Source: Amphirosellinia nigrospora
Taxonomy: Eukaryota > Ascomycota > Sordariomycetes > Xylariales > Xylariaceae
DNA length: 64,000 nt
Direction: 5' to 3'
Assembly (NCBI GenBank): GCA_004123355.1
Contig: SCHM01000002.1
Span: 8,777,569 to 8,841,568, forward strand
Positions 45,375-57,137 of the stretch are shown here, piece after piece (positions within the stretch are counted from its first letter, which is position 1; every line of letters begins with the position of its first letter). Under the pieces are notes generated by a model. That model was not told the origin of the DNA and searched no databases. It saw only the letters and a program-made list of their open reading frames with translations. Both the position numbers and the translations under genes were made by a program.

Positions 45375-46338
45375 AATGTAAGCTGTTAACGGGTGTCTGT
45401 TGTGGGCGTCTCGAGAGTGTGCTGCGTAGAAACGCTTTTGTAATCTGCATGGCAGCTGGGTTTGCCCTGAATTTATAAAAAATAATACAGTGACGTACCT
45501 AAAGCGTTTCGAGAACGGGAATGGTCATGTACCCGAACACCGGTCGCTTTCTAGATACCAGACAGAACACTACGAATATTGTCTCATGGGGGTATTCGTG
45601 GACATTAGATCCTTACGCATTGTGCTATGCTAAAGGATGTCAAGGCTCAGTCACGATAGACCCTAGTTTAGAGAATGCAGTACCATATAACCGCCCGATC
45701 TATTCAAACCAAGCATGACTAACCTATCAACTACGATAGTACTTCCCCATTCTCACCATTCTAAACCTCTAGAGTTCGGTTTTCCCCACATCATGGGGAT
45801 ACGCGTATTGGTGTTTGGTGGAGTTAGGGGTTTTAGCCCCCGCCCAGTTGTCCGAGACTACTTGTCCGGACTTAGCGGAGCTGGAGTCCAAATATCCTAC
45901 CATTGAGGTACAGTATCGACATGTTCAGAATGTAATACTAACCATATCAGCTCTTCATGCCCCGAAACTAAAAAGGTGTGCTTTCATTTCACGTTATACC
46001 CCTGCTGCGTTTACCTAAACTACTTAGATAGGTAAGTTCCTAGTACGCACCAAAATGTCGTGCGTCCTAAGCTGGGTCCGAGACGAAAGTCACGACTACT
46101 TATTATTCAACACTACTCGTCTATCTTTGATAAGTCATATAATTGCCGCACGAGTATAACTATTTATCTGTCAAACACACAGATTCTAGACGCGAGTAAC
46201 CAAACTCCGAAGCAGAACCGTATTGTATAGATTACGATGTGAATTTGCTAAACATGTACTATATTTTCATTATGATTCGGCCTATATAACATGACGCCAA
46301 TGTATGTACGAGCGCCGATGCTTGCTGGCAAAAAACTT
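45375..46338. other. Intergenic, no recognised gene
   Basis: AT-rich stretch without conserved coding sequence or RNA. Confidence 0.4.
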
Positions 46339-48861
46339 TTAGCCCAACCCCCGCTTCGAGTGTTTGAACCAAGCACTCCTAATGTCAATTTCATCTTCGC
46401 TTCCTTGAAACATTAATTCTCGAGGATTAGGTGCTCGTCCAGGCAACTCGAAGAGCCTATTCCTTGACCTACCGCGTTGTTTCGAGCGTTTCGAGCGTGG
46501 TCCGGCGCTGCGACTCCGCAGCTTATCCTTCGGCTTTTTAGGATCGATAGACACGTCGTCGTAAGCAGTAAAGCACCGACTCTCGAAATTCTGATCAACC
46601 ACGCCCGAGAGTGCCTGGCTGTAAAGCAAATTCATGGGTGCATATTGCGAGTAACTTAGTCCTTGGTCATCAGAGGAATTGACATCCAGCAAGAGGCGGG
46701 CGAAACCTGGTCCATTATGATCTCTCTCATGAAGATTAAGATGGCTAGCTGAACGATGCTCATCCTCTTCTTCAGTTAAGATTCCCTGGATACTGGAGTC
46801 ACCTATCAACGTTGATGAACCTTTGTTGCATAGTGTGTCCCTACGAACTGGTTCTGGTAGAGCCGGTAAACATTGGCGCTCGATAGGCGTGTTTGGTTCC
46901 AAGTCCAACTGCTCATCTCTGCAGGACTCAACGGAGCCATAGGCACTCCTATCATCGTCGAAAAGCTGATCCTGGCCGTGAACGGTCTCGTTTTCTACAG
47001 GCAAGGGTGAAGTTGATGCTCTGGGTGCTTGTCTCCCGATGATGAGGACGTGTTCTGTCATCGTGTCTTGGCCTCGATCGGCTGCGACAGGGCTCCATGG
47101 CTCGGGTAAGCCCTGCCCAAGTATATCCGAAGTTGTTGGCTGCTCGAACCCCATTTGATCGTATGTTTCCTTATTCTGTCTCCTTGGATTTCGCTTTTCA
47201 GATGTAATTGATAACCTCGAGGGCCGAATTGTAGATTTTGAGTATTCTGAATACCTGTTAGAAGTAGGATAAGCAGAGTTCGGAAGATTGCTGAGATACC
47301 GACAGTATTGGCTCCCTCCTTAGATAGATGGTGTGGTGTGTAAATGTTGCTCCGCCCACTCTCTGAGGCCCTGGAGCGTTCACTCGCCGGGGTGCTTTTA
47401 CTCAGCTGTTTTGTCTCTACGTCATGGGTAATCGGAATGTGCAGCTTATCGCTTGCTGGTTGAATCGGGTTTCTTCGATTGGGATCTGCAGTCGAAACGG
47501 CGTGATTCTGCTCTTCGATAAATCTAGGTCGAGGATCCTAATAGTGTTTGCTGAGGGAAACTCAGGTCTAAGCCTTCCAATCCAACCGGTGCGTGGTTAC
47601 CGAGTGTGTGCTTGATTGTCGATGGGGTTTGAAGTGACAACTCACTATAACCTCGAGATCTGGCGTTTTCTTGCTGAGAAGACATATTGGAGGATAAGTT
47701 GGCACATTCGATGGGTTTATCATCTCTTGCGGTGGAATCGGTATCGCTTAGCGTCATCACAACGCTACCTCGTGCTGTCACATCTCGTAGACTCGCTAGC
47801 GGAACAGTCCTTCCCTGGGCGTCTAATTTCTCATCTTCGATTGTTGTCATTTCGTTGTTACGTTCTAGCAAAGCATAGTTAGTACATGATTTTTACTCAC
47901 ATGCACATCTTATCACACATCATACAGCCAGCAGATTACCTACTGTCACGGTTGGTTTCTATTTGTACCAACCCATTCAGGCTAGACTTTCCGTGTTCTA
48001 GTTTGCCCTTTGATCTATTAGACATGTCCTCCTCCCGAGCCTCCGCGAATGATCTCGGCAAGTTATTTGCGGATTCTTTTTCCGACTGGGCAGGGTCGTC
48101 AGGCTTGTCTTGGAAGAACAGCTTATCATCTTTCTTTACCTCTGGTGATTTGGCCGGCGAGCCTGTGTCAGGCGGTTGCTGATTTTTTGAAGCTGTGTCG
48201 GGTTTGTTGCTCGTACTGGGGTTCGAATTGGTATTTCGCAGAGAGCCGCCAACGATACCATTCTTTTGAATCTTGCCAGGCCCTTCCTCCGTTCTACGCC
48301 TGTTTCGCGAAGGAGTAGTGGGCAACGGCTGCTTTAGCTGCTCGTCGATGCGGCGGTTCAGTTCCTGCAAAATAAGGTCAGCCTATCATCAAGACATTCT
48401 TCTATGTTTGAGTTACGCACTCGTCTTTTCTCATCTAGATCCCGCAACTTTTGTTTCCCCTCTCGGATAACTTTTTGAGCTACGTCCTCTATCTCGTCCA
48501 TTTTTCGTTCCGTCTCGTCTTCAATGGAGTCCGCAGTGCTGTCATGTTTTTTCCGCTGCCGAACATCTTCGTCAAAATTGGCCTTATCCAATTCTTGGTC
48601 CTCTTGTTGACGTCGAGCTGCGCGTTCTTCATCTTCTTGTTTCCGCTTCTTCATTATTTCTTCTAGTTTCTTTTGACGCTTCGCCTCGAGTTCTTGCCTC
48701 CCCCTTTCAAATGAAATCTGCAAATCCGCCAATAGGCGTTCTCGCTTTTGTTCCAATTGGTCGAGCTCATCTTCTTGGGCTTTTGTAGAGATTGCATTAA
48801 TAGTGATTTTTATGTCTGACAGCGTATTCTGCATTTGCGGTATGAGAGTTTCGACCTCCAT
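46339..48861 (-). CDS. Coiled-coil, disordered fungal protein of unknown function
   Basis: Exon 1 (48861-48421) encodes MEVETLIPQMQNTLSDIKIT and then a highly charged heptad-rich helix (EDELDQLEQKRERLLADLQI onward to REGKQKLRDLDEKRR). Intron 48420-48365 joins this to ELNRRIDEQLKQPLP in exon 2 (48364-47944). Intron 47943-47865 has a branch site ACTAAC. Exon 3 from 47864 and a later exon are Ser/Pro/Asp-rich and mostly disordered. They contain RNPIQPASDKLHIPITHDVE and end PRELMFQGSEDEIDIRSAWF at 46339. One frame slip near 47540 interrupts exon 3. The N-terminal coiled coil resembles the start of large fungal 'involucrin-repeat' proteins, which are much longer, so this may be a short relative or a truncated copy. 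No enzymatic motif is seen. Confidence 0.65.
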
Positions 48862-50440
48862 CTTGGACCAAAGCTGTGTATAGTATTAGCGATGGTTTTC
48901 TAAGAGGCATCCCTAGGCAGGAGAAGGGGCGCGAAAAGCAGGTACGCAAAACCGCTCATATATATGGAAGAGCATTTACATTACAGTGGGTGACTAAAAG
49001 TGCATATACTGCATCATTACTGTGGGATTATTAAAGTCGTACATTTTAGCTTTTCGGAACACGGAAAACAAAATACTCTACTATGACGTTTACGAAACAT
49101 TCGGCGAACCCTCTGGGCATGGACGTCGACGTTCAAATAGTCTGCAAGTGGTGAGAATGCAGCTTCGATTCCATCAATTTAACATCACGTTATATGCACA
49201 TTGCACCAACCAGATGTCATTAAACTGCTCTAGTATAATCTATTCGGTTCTAAATTCCCGGAAGAGGAAGAAAATTATGTCATGGTTTTATTTCCAAGTC
49301 CCACGACAACATGCACCCTATCGTGACTAATTCATACATAACATTCTCAAATAACTCCTTGATATTTCCTTCCCAGGATTTGTACAAAAGCTATTTAACA
49401 AAGGGTAGAGTCCCGAAAAACAAGGGTGCAAATTCTATTGGGGCGTATGAGTGTATACCCCTCGATAGTAGTTAGAATCTCATTGTCGATTTATTATAAT
49501 GCTTGCGTCTTATGACACCGAGATGCTATCATGTAGGCCAGGATCGTCATCGCAAGGATATTTTGATTACGATAAATCTCAGAATACCTAGGGTCAGTGA
49601 GCTTACTGATCTCACTCATACATGACGACATAATACCCGAAGCTAGGACGTCTATATATTTCGGCGAAACTCTAACACGTCTCATTGTGACTCTATGCCA
49701 TACACATCGAATTATATACGTGAAGATGTGTTACGAAACCGGCCTACATCTTCTCCATGTAATAGAAGACTAGAAATGATTATGTCGGCACAGTTGACAC
49801 GGCCTTAAGTCCGAGTAAGACGCCAATGAGAAACACTAGGAAAGTTAGGAACCATGTCCTTGACCTCATAGGCGATGATTCATCACGTCTACATAGACAC
49901 GCAAGTTGTGACTAATCTGGGCCGAGCAGCCTCAAGTTGTTAGCTGTGCGCTTATTTATGCTGCGTCAAAAGGCACCACGTTACAGCTCTTGGATGGAAT
50001 GCGCCCTCTCTCGAGTCTGGAAGAAATATACCCTGTTAATGGGATTTCTTGCATTGTTATCCAACAGAACCTCCCTAGTTTTCTAAGCACGTCAAAATGC
50101 CATGGATCCTGATACTCTCTTCCATGTCACGATCCACGCAAGGGTAGGGTGTAAACATCTGTTGTTGCACAGAGGACCAGTGAAGTCATCTCCGTGGGCT
50201 CTACGTGACCATATGGCTATATACGAGGAGTCTCTTTGTCTAACTGGTCTCTGATCCCTGTTCCTGGCATTCCAAGTTTGATGCGTGTCCCTGAGCAGGA
50301 TTAGATCATAGTATTTGTAGTTACATATTATTGGTTATAATATCTATATGGCGATATGCAACTTTCGCCACACTTTTTTTCGTTGACCTCATCAACGCCT
50401 TTTTAGGCTTTAATCCCTGCTAGGCGGCAACGGGACTTCA
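48862..50440. other. Intergenic, no recognised gene
   Basis: AT-rich 1.6 kb with short frames only. Confidence 0.4.
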
Positions 50441-50791
50441 TCAGCTGCTAGGAGGTCGTATAAACTCCATCCTTGCGCAGCGCGTGTTATTGCGGAGCAC
50501 ATTGAGGGGGAGGGGGTTGAGGTGGTTGAGGTGGTTGAGGTGGTTGAGGTGGTTGAGGGGTTGAGGGGGTTGAGGTGGGGGCAAAGCAGGCGCAGGAGGG
50601 GTAGGTGGGGCTCTTATTTCCGACATGATTGGCCGCCCGTAATCCAAGAAGACTTTATCATGGCGTGGTCGTTCGTCCATATACTCATTCTCTAGCTCCT
50701 TGAGACCCTGTATCTTTTTCCTTTCAGACTCTGGATTTGGTTGGGGACATCTGTGTGTATTAGGCTTCTTGTTCTCTTTATCGTCATCCTT

Positions 50792-50823
<32 letters not shown>

Positions 50824-52581
50824 TGTCCTTGTCCTCGTCGTCCTTGTCGTTGTTTGCGTTGTTCGTATTAGGTATCCACTCATATGGCATGAAGGGATCA
50901 GGCTTTGTCCACGATACATCCAATCTCTCTATAAGAGCCGAGGTTAGTGATTAATGTTATAGCTTGAAATCGTGATTGTATCCAGCTATACAGGCATGCT
51001 GTATAGGCACAGAGCAGGGAAAGATAAGCAAACTTTTACTCACTCCACCATCCATCATTTATACCATTCGCAGGGTTCCGATATCTCTCCACTCTATCTC
51101 TTGCGATCGGTAGGAGCCTGTCCACGACCGCCCTCATATTAGGGACAAGCGTGTGATTTTCTACCAGCAGCCCAGTAGCGGGGTCCCTTTGAGTAGCTTG
51201 TATGTCTGGTGAATTTCCAAAGTTTGGATACTCGGAGAAATTTTTGAGCATGTCGATCAGATCATCCGAATAGGGTTGGTCGTATGAGAAGAGGTTTTCA
51301 TTTATATCATCCGCTATAACACCATATAGTTCAGTATTAGACAAGTTCTTCTACTTTTCCCCTGCTTAATATGGATAACATAAGAAGCTCATAGGCCTAG
51401 CGTCTATAATGCATAAGAATAGAGAGATTTCAGGAGCGATTTGAAAAGTTTCAACTCACCCAGGGTGTCCCCACTCGCAGCACACAAAATTTAACCGTAG
51501 AAAAGATGGCATAAGTATCATGCCAGTCGGCGATTTCGCCTTCTTCATCCCAACAACCAGGCTTCACTTTTCTTAGATCATCGCCGGCCATCGCCGCGTG
51601 TCCAAAGTCGCCAAGGATCAATTCGGGGAACGCATTTGCTTCGAATCCTTCGTCAGGCTCAAGATCGTCGCACGGGGGATAGTGAACGAAAACTTCGAGG
51701 TCTCTGGTCAGCAACGCTTATTTCGCCGGCGACATAACGAAATTTAGAGGCAAAAAGGCTGTCCAATGAATACAGTAGCTAGAGTATAATACATCTCGAC
51801 AATACTTACTGTTCCTGGCCGCTATGTCACGATGGTGGATTGCTTCCATGCGACGTTAGCAGCTTCAACGACTTGGGAACGTGTATAGTAGGGCGGGTCA
51901 ACATACGTTCCCAATTAGGATCCTCGTTGTCAGTACCAGGCAAGGCGCCAAACTTCAGATATCTCACTGCTTCTATCAGTGTCAACAGCACGTGCCATAC
52001 AAAGTGTTCCGGGACTTCTCTTTCTGCTATGGCGTAACGTTGGCTAAGTTGATGGAGGGAACCGCCGTTGTAATGTCTATAGATTATAGTCAACATTATA
52101 TTGTATAAAATGGAACTGCTGGGCTCACTTAAAGTACAAAGAATATAGTCCGAAATGGAAATTTTGCCAGAGGTCGAGCTCGATGAAATATATCCTTCTC
52201 CGCGTTCCGATCACGAGCGGCCCAGGAAGCACTCTATCCGCATGGGGAGCGGTTGAAAACCGGAGTTCTTCTGGCCTCCAATTTTGTACATCATCCTCGT
52301 CATCTTTATAATAAGTCAACTTCGAGTTTATATATATGTTTAGAAATCAACAAACAAAACGGTAAAGTTCAAATACCTGCACGCAATATCTTGTTGACGA
52401 AACAGTCGCCGGTGAAGACGGATTGTACAGTGTAGATATCATACAGAAGTTGTTGTACGTAAATGAACCCATCTAGTTCTATGTTATCTGCACACAACCA
52501 CTGGTCATCGGCATCTCTCATATCACGAAAAGGGATATACACCCCGAGGTGCCGATAAGGACGAACTCCCAGGGCCGCCAT
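50441..52581 (-). CDS. Divergent fungal protein kinase with acidic low-complexity tail
   Basis: Six or so exons. Exon 1 from 52581 (MAALGVRPYRHLGVYIPF) holds a candidate beta-3 lysine in CFVNKIL (K64). Exon 2 has DDVQNWRPEELRFSTAP and WQNFHFGLYSLYFK. Exon 3 starts HYNGGSLHQLSQRY and includes VPEHFVWHVLLTLIEAVRYL. After an intron starting GTATGTTG inside WE-P (about 51910-51855) comes the catalytic loop IHHRDIAARN. The DFG motif is ELILGDFGHAAMAGDD. The C-lobe includes TELYGVIADDINENLF and MRAVVDRLLPIARDRVERY. The tail from about 50870 down has a KDEDEDEDEDDKD tract and an (NHL)n repeat before ending RMEFIRPPSS. K, HRD and DFG are all present, so activity is plausible. The family is one of the lineage-specific fungal kinases without a named role. 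No frame slip was noticed. Confidence 0.75.
50515..50575. repeat. 9-bp tandem repeat inside kinase tail
   Basis: Repeats of GGTTGAGGT, coding Asn-His-Leu units on the minus strand. Confidence 0.85.
50781..50852. repeat. Trinucleotide-derived CGTCCT tract coding an acidic stretch
   Basis: CTCGTC/CTTGTC hexamers encode the Asp/Glu/Lys-rich segment of the kinase tail on the minus strand. Confidence 0.85.
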
Positions 52582-53737
52582 TTTTGATGTAAGTGTAGGT
52601 GTATCAATGTCATCGGCCAGCTAACGAACATAACTCAGCTTGACAAGCCAACTACTTGAAAGCCGTTCGCCTAAATTTGTATGGATAAAGAGACAACACA
52701 CGTAAATAGCCGCTTTCGGTTCTGAATAGATGTCTTAAAATCTCGGCATGGCGATCTTTGTTTAGGTAAACAAACTCGAATTCCCATACTAATCGCTTTG
52801 TTTTTTATACAAAAGAGACACACAATAGTAGGTTCAGACGGACTTAAACTTGTATGCAGTATTAGATAGACCAGGGGGTAATGTTTTATTTTCTGTCTCA
52901 TTTCATATACTTAGTCTTGCGATTTGGATGTTTTCCCTCACAATAACACTAATATACGAAGCGTAGTAGAAGCTACTAGGATGCGGTTGTTGAAGGTTAT
53001 TTTGGGATTAAATGCATCTGAGCTCATATTCAACGACGTAGTAGTAGTGGACTCTACCCATGAGAAGTAGAAATCAGCAATGTTCTCGTAGTTGTATACT
53101 TGCCGTACTCGGTCACTAGTTGATGGTATTCGTAGGTGAAAGGTGTGCGTCAAGCAGAGCCGCTCTGTCACGAGGCACACACAGATAATAAGAGTAAGTA
53201 ATTATCGTTGAAGCAAAAGTTTAACTCATGAACACGGTGTTTTAAAGCATATATGATCATATGGATAAATCCTGCTAATCTGGGTAATAAACGGCTTAGA
53301 AATACTGACTGTTGAGTGTTAATTCCGGAGCCGTGTGTGGTATACCAGACGCCGTCTCCCTTTCAATTAATAATGTCAACAATCATTTGATATCCATATA
53401 CACTAGAGTATACTTACAACGATGTAGACACCAAATGTTTTTCCAGTCAAGTCATCCGGTATCCCGTTTGTCAATACTGCCGCTATTATCGATGCTGCAC
53501 TGGAGAACTTAGAGTCAATTCTCCACAATAGATATTTTCTCGCACAATATTTAAATAAAAAGGCGTCATGTGTCACACGGATTTTCAGCCCTTGTTTATT
53601 TGTTCCCTTTTCAGTAATATTGGCTATACAGGCCTAACGGAGGTCCGTTGGGGTAGCCCGAAATCTGTGTATATATAGGCTAGTCAGGTCCCGAGCCCTC
53701 TGGAAAGGAATCTAGAGAGCAAGAGGTCCTTTGACGC
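52582..53737. other. Intergenic, no recognised gene
   Basis: AT-rich spacer between the kinase promoter and the cutinase remnant. Confidence 0.4.
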
Positions 53738-54400
53738 CATAGCCAATTATTAGATCTGAAGGAATGAAGCTATTCCCAAGCCCTCAAACAGAGCCCTTGT
53801 GACATCATGATAGTCCAGCAGCTCCCAGATGACTGAGATAGCTCCGTGAGCCAGTCACAGTAAGCCCGCTTTTAGGTTCTGGATTGCCTACATGCATAGA
53901 AACATGTCAGTCGGGATATCCAAGTCTCACATCATTTAAATTGCTGCACTATAAGAAATAAGGATGCCGGCGGGCTGGACCTGGGAAGCTTTTCGACACA
54001 CTAATCAAGAAGACGCCCTTCATCAAATTAAAGCCAGCGCTGGCAAGACTGGGTAAGACACTGACAGTGGCGGCGGAGCCATGTAAGTAACCTTGCAAGA
54101 TGAAGTGCTCATTTGGTGATGAGCGTAGAGTGGTTGAGATCTCATTGATGATGTCCCGGGACCCTGCAGCAGAGCTCTGAGAGAAGTCAGCTGGGTACAC
54201 CGTGTTGTAGATCTTGCCGCCTGATAACTGAGACATTATTTGCGAGTTCATAGTTCGAAAGCCGGTGGATTGGCCCTGGAGACTCGCCGGTAATTACCTC
54301 GAGTATTAATTATGGTATATGAGAGACATGCGCTCAACACACCGCGATCGGTCAGCTTGTCGAGCAAGAAAAGCAGAAAGATCCTTATGAAGGACTGCAT
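53738..54400 (-). pseudogene. Cutinase remnant with lost catalytic serine
   Basis: Cutinases are secreted serine esterases that cleave plant cutin. From the ATG at 54400 a hydrophobic start (MQSFIRIFLLFLLDK) leads to CLSYTIINTRG, then, after a frame change, TGESPGP and FRTMNSQIMSQLSGGKIYNT. VYPADFSQSSAAGSRDIINE and LRSSPNEHFILQGYLHGSAA follow. The nucleophile motif should read GYSxG; here it is GYLHG, so the serine is replaced by leucine. VLPSLASAGFNLMKGVFLI matches the family. The frame then runs into a stop at 53949. Downstream fragments (GNPEPKSGLTVTG and IPSDLIIGY) continue the family's C-terminus but with stops and without a clear Asp/His pair. The combination of substituted nucleophile, frame changes and stops marks a true pseudogene, unlike the genes broken only by single-base slips. 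Confidence 0.8.
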
Positions 54401-55389
54401 TGTGTTGAAAGGGGGTGGTTCGAACTGACTTTGGATTAACGGAACATCAAGAATTGTATTCGAGTGCTGTCCTTGGTATCCTCTGAGGCCCGCCCATGGC
54501 AGCTGTCAAGAAGTCATTGTCACTATGGCCATACCCTACGGCATCTGCTCATATTTGGGAGAGTAATACGCCTTCTCGTGTTCTACCCCTCGCAGCTCCC
54601 TCAATTTACTACGCCAAACAGAGCAATTTGCGCGGAACAGGCAAGGTACTCCTTTGGTGGGGAGCATTCGAGTCATGTCATAATTCTCACATTTACATGC
54701 GTTCTCCGTTCAAGGACTGGGCGTTTTAGATTTATGATAACTCGCAAACAAAGCCTAAAGTTGCAGAGTCACTCAATCATATCATAATGAAAGGGCGACA
54801 AGCCAGTCCGCAGCCATTTCCCATATAGCTTGCAACTTGAAACAGCTTTTGATGTAGGCTTCATAAAGTCGGGTAACTACACGACTCGTCTGTCAAGCAC
54901 TGACGGTAGAACATTGCCTTTCTCGACATCGTTTATGATAGCACAAATTCTAATTAACTCGCATCGTGCACTTAAGATGGGTAGTCAACGAACTAAATGT
55001 CTTATAATTGCGCATGAGACGAGATGTACTCGCTTGGCGTGAGCTCGGCAAGAGCCGCAATCTTCCACCAATCTTACAGTGCTAGTATTATTACCACAAC
55101 GGGTGTTTATACCGAATTTAACTCCCAAAACCCCTCAGTTCAACATGAGCCTTTGCAAAGAAATCGCTTGCACCAGCCTGGTACCCAGAATAATATTACA
55201 TTGTTAGAATCACCTGCGTCTCGCGACATCATCTAAACGTCCAGCGGCCGGAGATTCAGCAATCCGGCCTAAAACCCAGATGTTGTCAAACCATACTGGT
55301 CGACATACGACACCGTACCAACACGGCCAATATAGCTTGAAATTACGCGGTTAGTGAGGCACGCATCAAAATAAAAACAGTAAAGCCAC
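54401..55389. other. Intergenic, no recognised gene
   Basis: No conserved coding sequence or RNA is seen. Confidence 0.4.
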
Positions 55390-56370
55390 TCACAGAGTAC
55401 GATGATCCTCGTGTCGACTGAAACCACCATACGCGGCCCATAGATCCTCCATCGTCTCTCGATGGGCGCTCTTGGGCTTCCCTCGGGCGATGCGCAGTTT
55501 CTCGAAATACACGTATGCGGCGTAGAAGACTGAACTCCGGGCGCCCGTCCTCGTGCCCTTCATCGCGCGGAAATCGGCTAGTTGCTTTGACTGGATGGCC
55601 TTGCACTTGGGCGCGTTTAGCTGCGCGTACAGATCTCTGCAGAACTGCGCCTGGGTGAGCCCGGGCGTCTTCAGATGGGCGTTGATCTTCTTTCGGATCT
55701 CATCACAGCTGTCATAGACCGGGACACTGTCCGTTTCCTCGTCGGGCAGGCGGATACGGCTGACATCAGGCAGCGAAGCCGTCTTCTTTGCCGCCGAGGC
55801 CGAGGCTAGTGTCCCACTGCTGCTGTTGTTCGATCCGGCTCCAGCAGCGCCCGTCGCGAGCTTCTGCCGCTTCTTAATATTGGGTAGCCTCACCTTGGCG
55901 ACTTCCCGCTGTCTAAACCATGCCCATGCGTTATAGTAGATGCTACTGCTGAATCCGCCCATCTCGCCAGATGCCTTCAAAAACCTATTCAATGAATTCG
56001 AGTTCGCTCCGATGGCCTTGATGAACTCGGCCTTGTTCATGACGCCCGAATTAAGAAGTCGGTTGATACGCCCGCGCACGACTTTGCAAGTAGGAAGGGC
56101 GTCGTCCTCGAAGGCATCACGGCTGATGACGTGGTCTAGGTTTTGCTTATAAGCGGCTATATCGTCGTCCAGCGACCTGTCTGCTTTGCGCTTTCGACTA
56201 GCGACACTGTGCGGTGCTGCGGCCTCGTCCGGAGGGCCGAGAATCTTGGATAAGCCCTGGTTTGCATCGACCGACGCCATCAACTCAGCAAAGACCTCAT
56301 TTGCTCGTTTTTGGCTAGCTGGTCGGGCTGGCGAGAGGTTGGCGCGGTTGTTGGCATCGCCGAGAGCCAT
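55390..56370 (-). CDS. DUF7726 protein with two repeats, intact
   Basis: A single-exon protein of 326 residues, common in filamentous ascomycetes and of unknown function. After a disordered N-terminus with a basic SRKRKADR stretch (possible nuclear signal) come two related modules. The first, about residues 95-165, runs TCKVVRGRINRLLNSGVMNK to GGFSSSIYYNAWAWFRQREV. The second, about 215-300, runs DSCDEIRKKINAHLKTPGLT to GARSSVFYAAYVYFEKLRIA. Both share a helical 'I-R-x-K-I-N' start and a 'S-S-x-F/I-Y-x-A-x-x-x-F' end, suggesting internal duplication. DNA binding is a guess from the helix-rich, basic character. The frame is complete. Confidence 0.75.
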   Translation of the reverse strand: MALGDANNRANLSPARPASQKRANEVFAELMASVDANQGLSKILGPPDEAAAPHSVASRKRKADRSLDDDIAAYKQNLDHVISRDAFEDDALPTCKVVRGRINRLLNSGVMNKAEFIKAIGANSNSLNRFLKASGEMGGFSSSIYYNAWAWFRQREVAKVRLPNIKKRQKLATGAAGAGSNNSSSGTLASASAAKKTASLPDVSRIRLPDEETDSVPVYDSCDEIRKKINAHLKTPGLTQAQFCRDLYAQLNAPKCKAIQSKQLADFRAMKGTRTGARSSVFYAAYVYFEKLRIARGKPKSAHRETMEDLWAAYGGFSRHEDHRTL

Positions 56371-57137
56371 GCGACGCTACCCACGGCTCAGTTTACTAAG
56401 TTCCTCGCGAATCGTGATTGCTGTCATGTTACTTACTAATTGATTTGCGTTCATCGTGATAGTGTGTATATCCACACAATCAGTAAATTTACCAGTGGAT
56501 TGATACAATAGGCCGTATTCCCTCTTGTGACGCGATTGAAGAAGACATGAGACGCGATTCAACGCGTCAAAACCCTACCTAGGTAGACTGACGTTAGCCA
56601 AGAAATCCTACCGCACTAGCAGTTAGTAGAGTGCACGAGCCCTCGTAAACACCATGCCTCGCGACAGTGATCATGTGACGTATAGTGACAACGACGTACT
56701 CAATCCGGGACCCAAGAAGTCTCGATCTTGAGCAACAAGTAAGATATGAATTGACGCCCTTAGCAAACGAACGGAAGCTTTACTGCGGCACCTTAAAGAG
56801 TATCGCAGCAACAAAAAAGCTTCAGCAGCCAAGACGACAATCCATAATCACACATCACCGCGCGGCTGAGTTTTGGGTTAAGTGCTAGGCCATATTTTCA
56901 TAGCAGATATGACAAGAAATATTAAGCAGAAGATCGGAAAACTTTTGCGTGTTCTTAACTATGTCTTTGCTAGTCCCTAACTCTGTGATGCGTAGTGGTG
57001 AGTTAGGCACCTAGTTGCTTCATTGTAAATTGAATTGAATTATATTCTTAAGATGTACATGATATCCATCTATGATGTTAGTATACTACCATATAAAGAA
57101 CTCCTACGCATCTAAAAGCGCCGGATCCTCGTTCCAT
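56371..57137. other. Intergenic, no recognised gene
   Basis: AT-rich spacer upstream of the DUF7726 gene and downstream of the MFSD10-like gene. Confidence 0.4.

Noticed and set aside
50781-50852. Repeated hexamers considered as a CRISPR-like or regulatory array
   Set aside because: They are a contiguous coding microsatellite within the kinase tail, without spacers.
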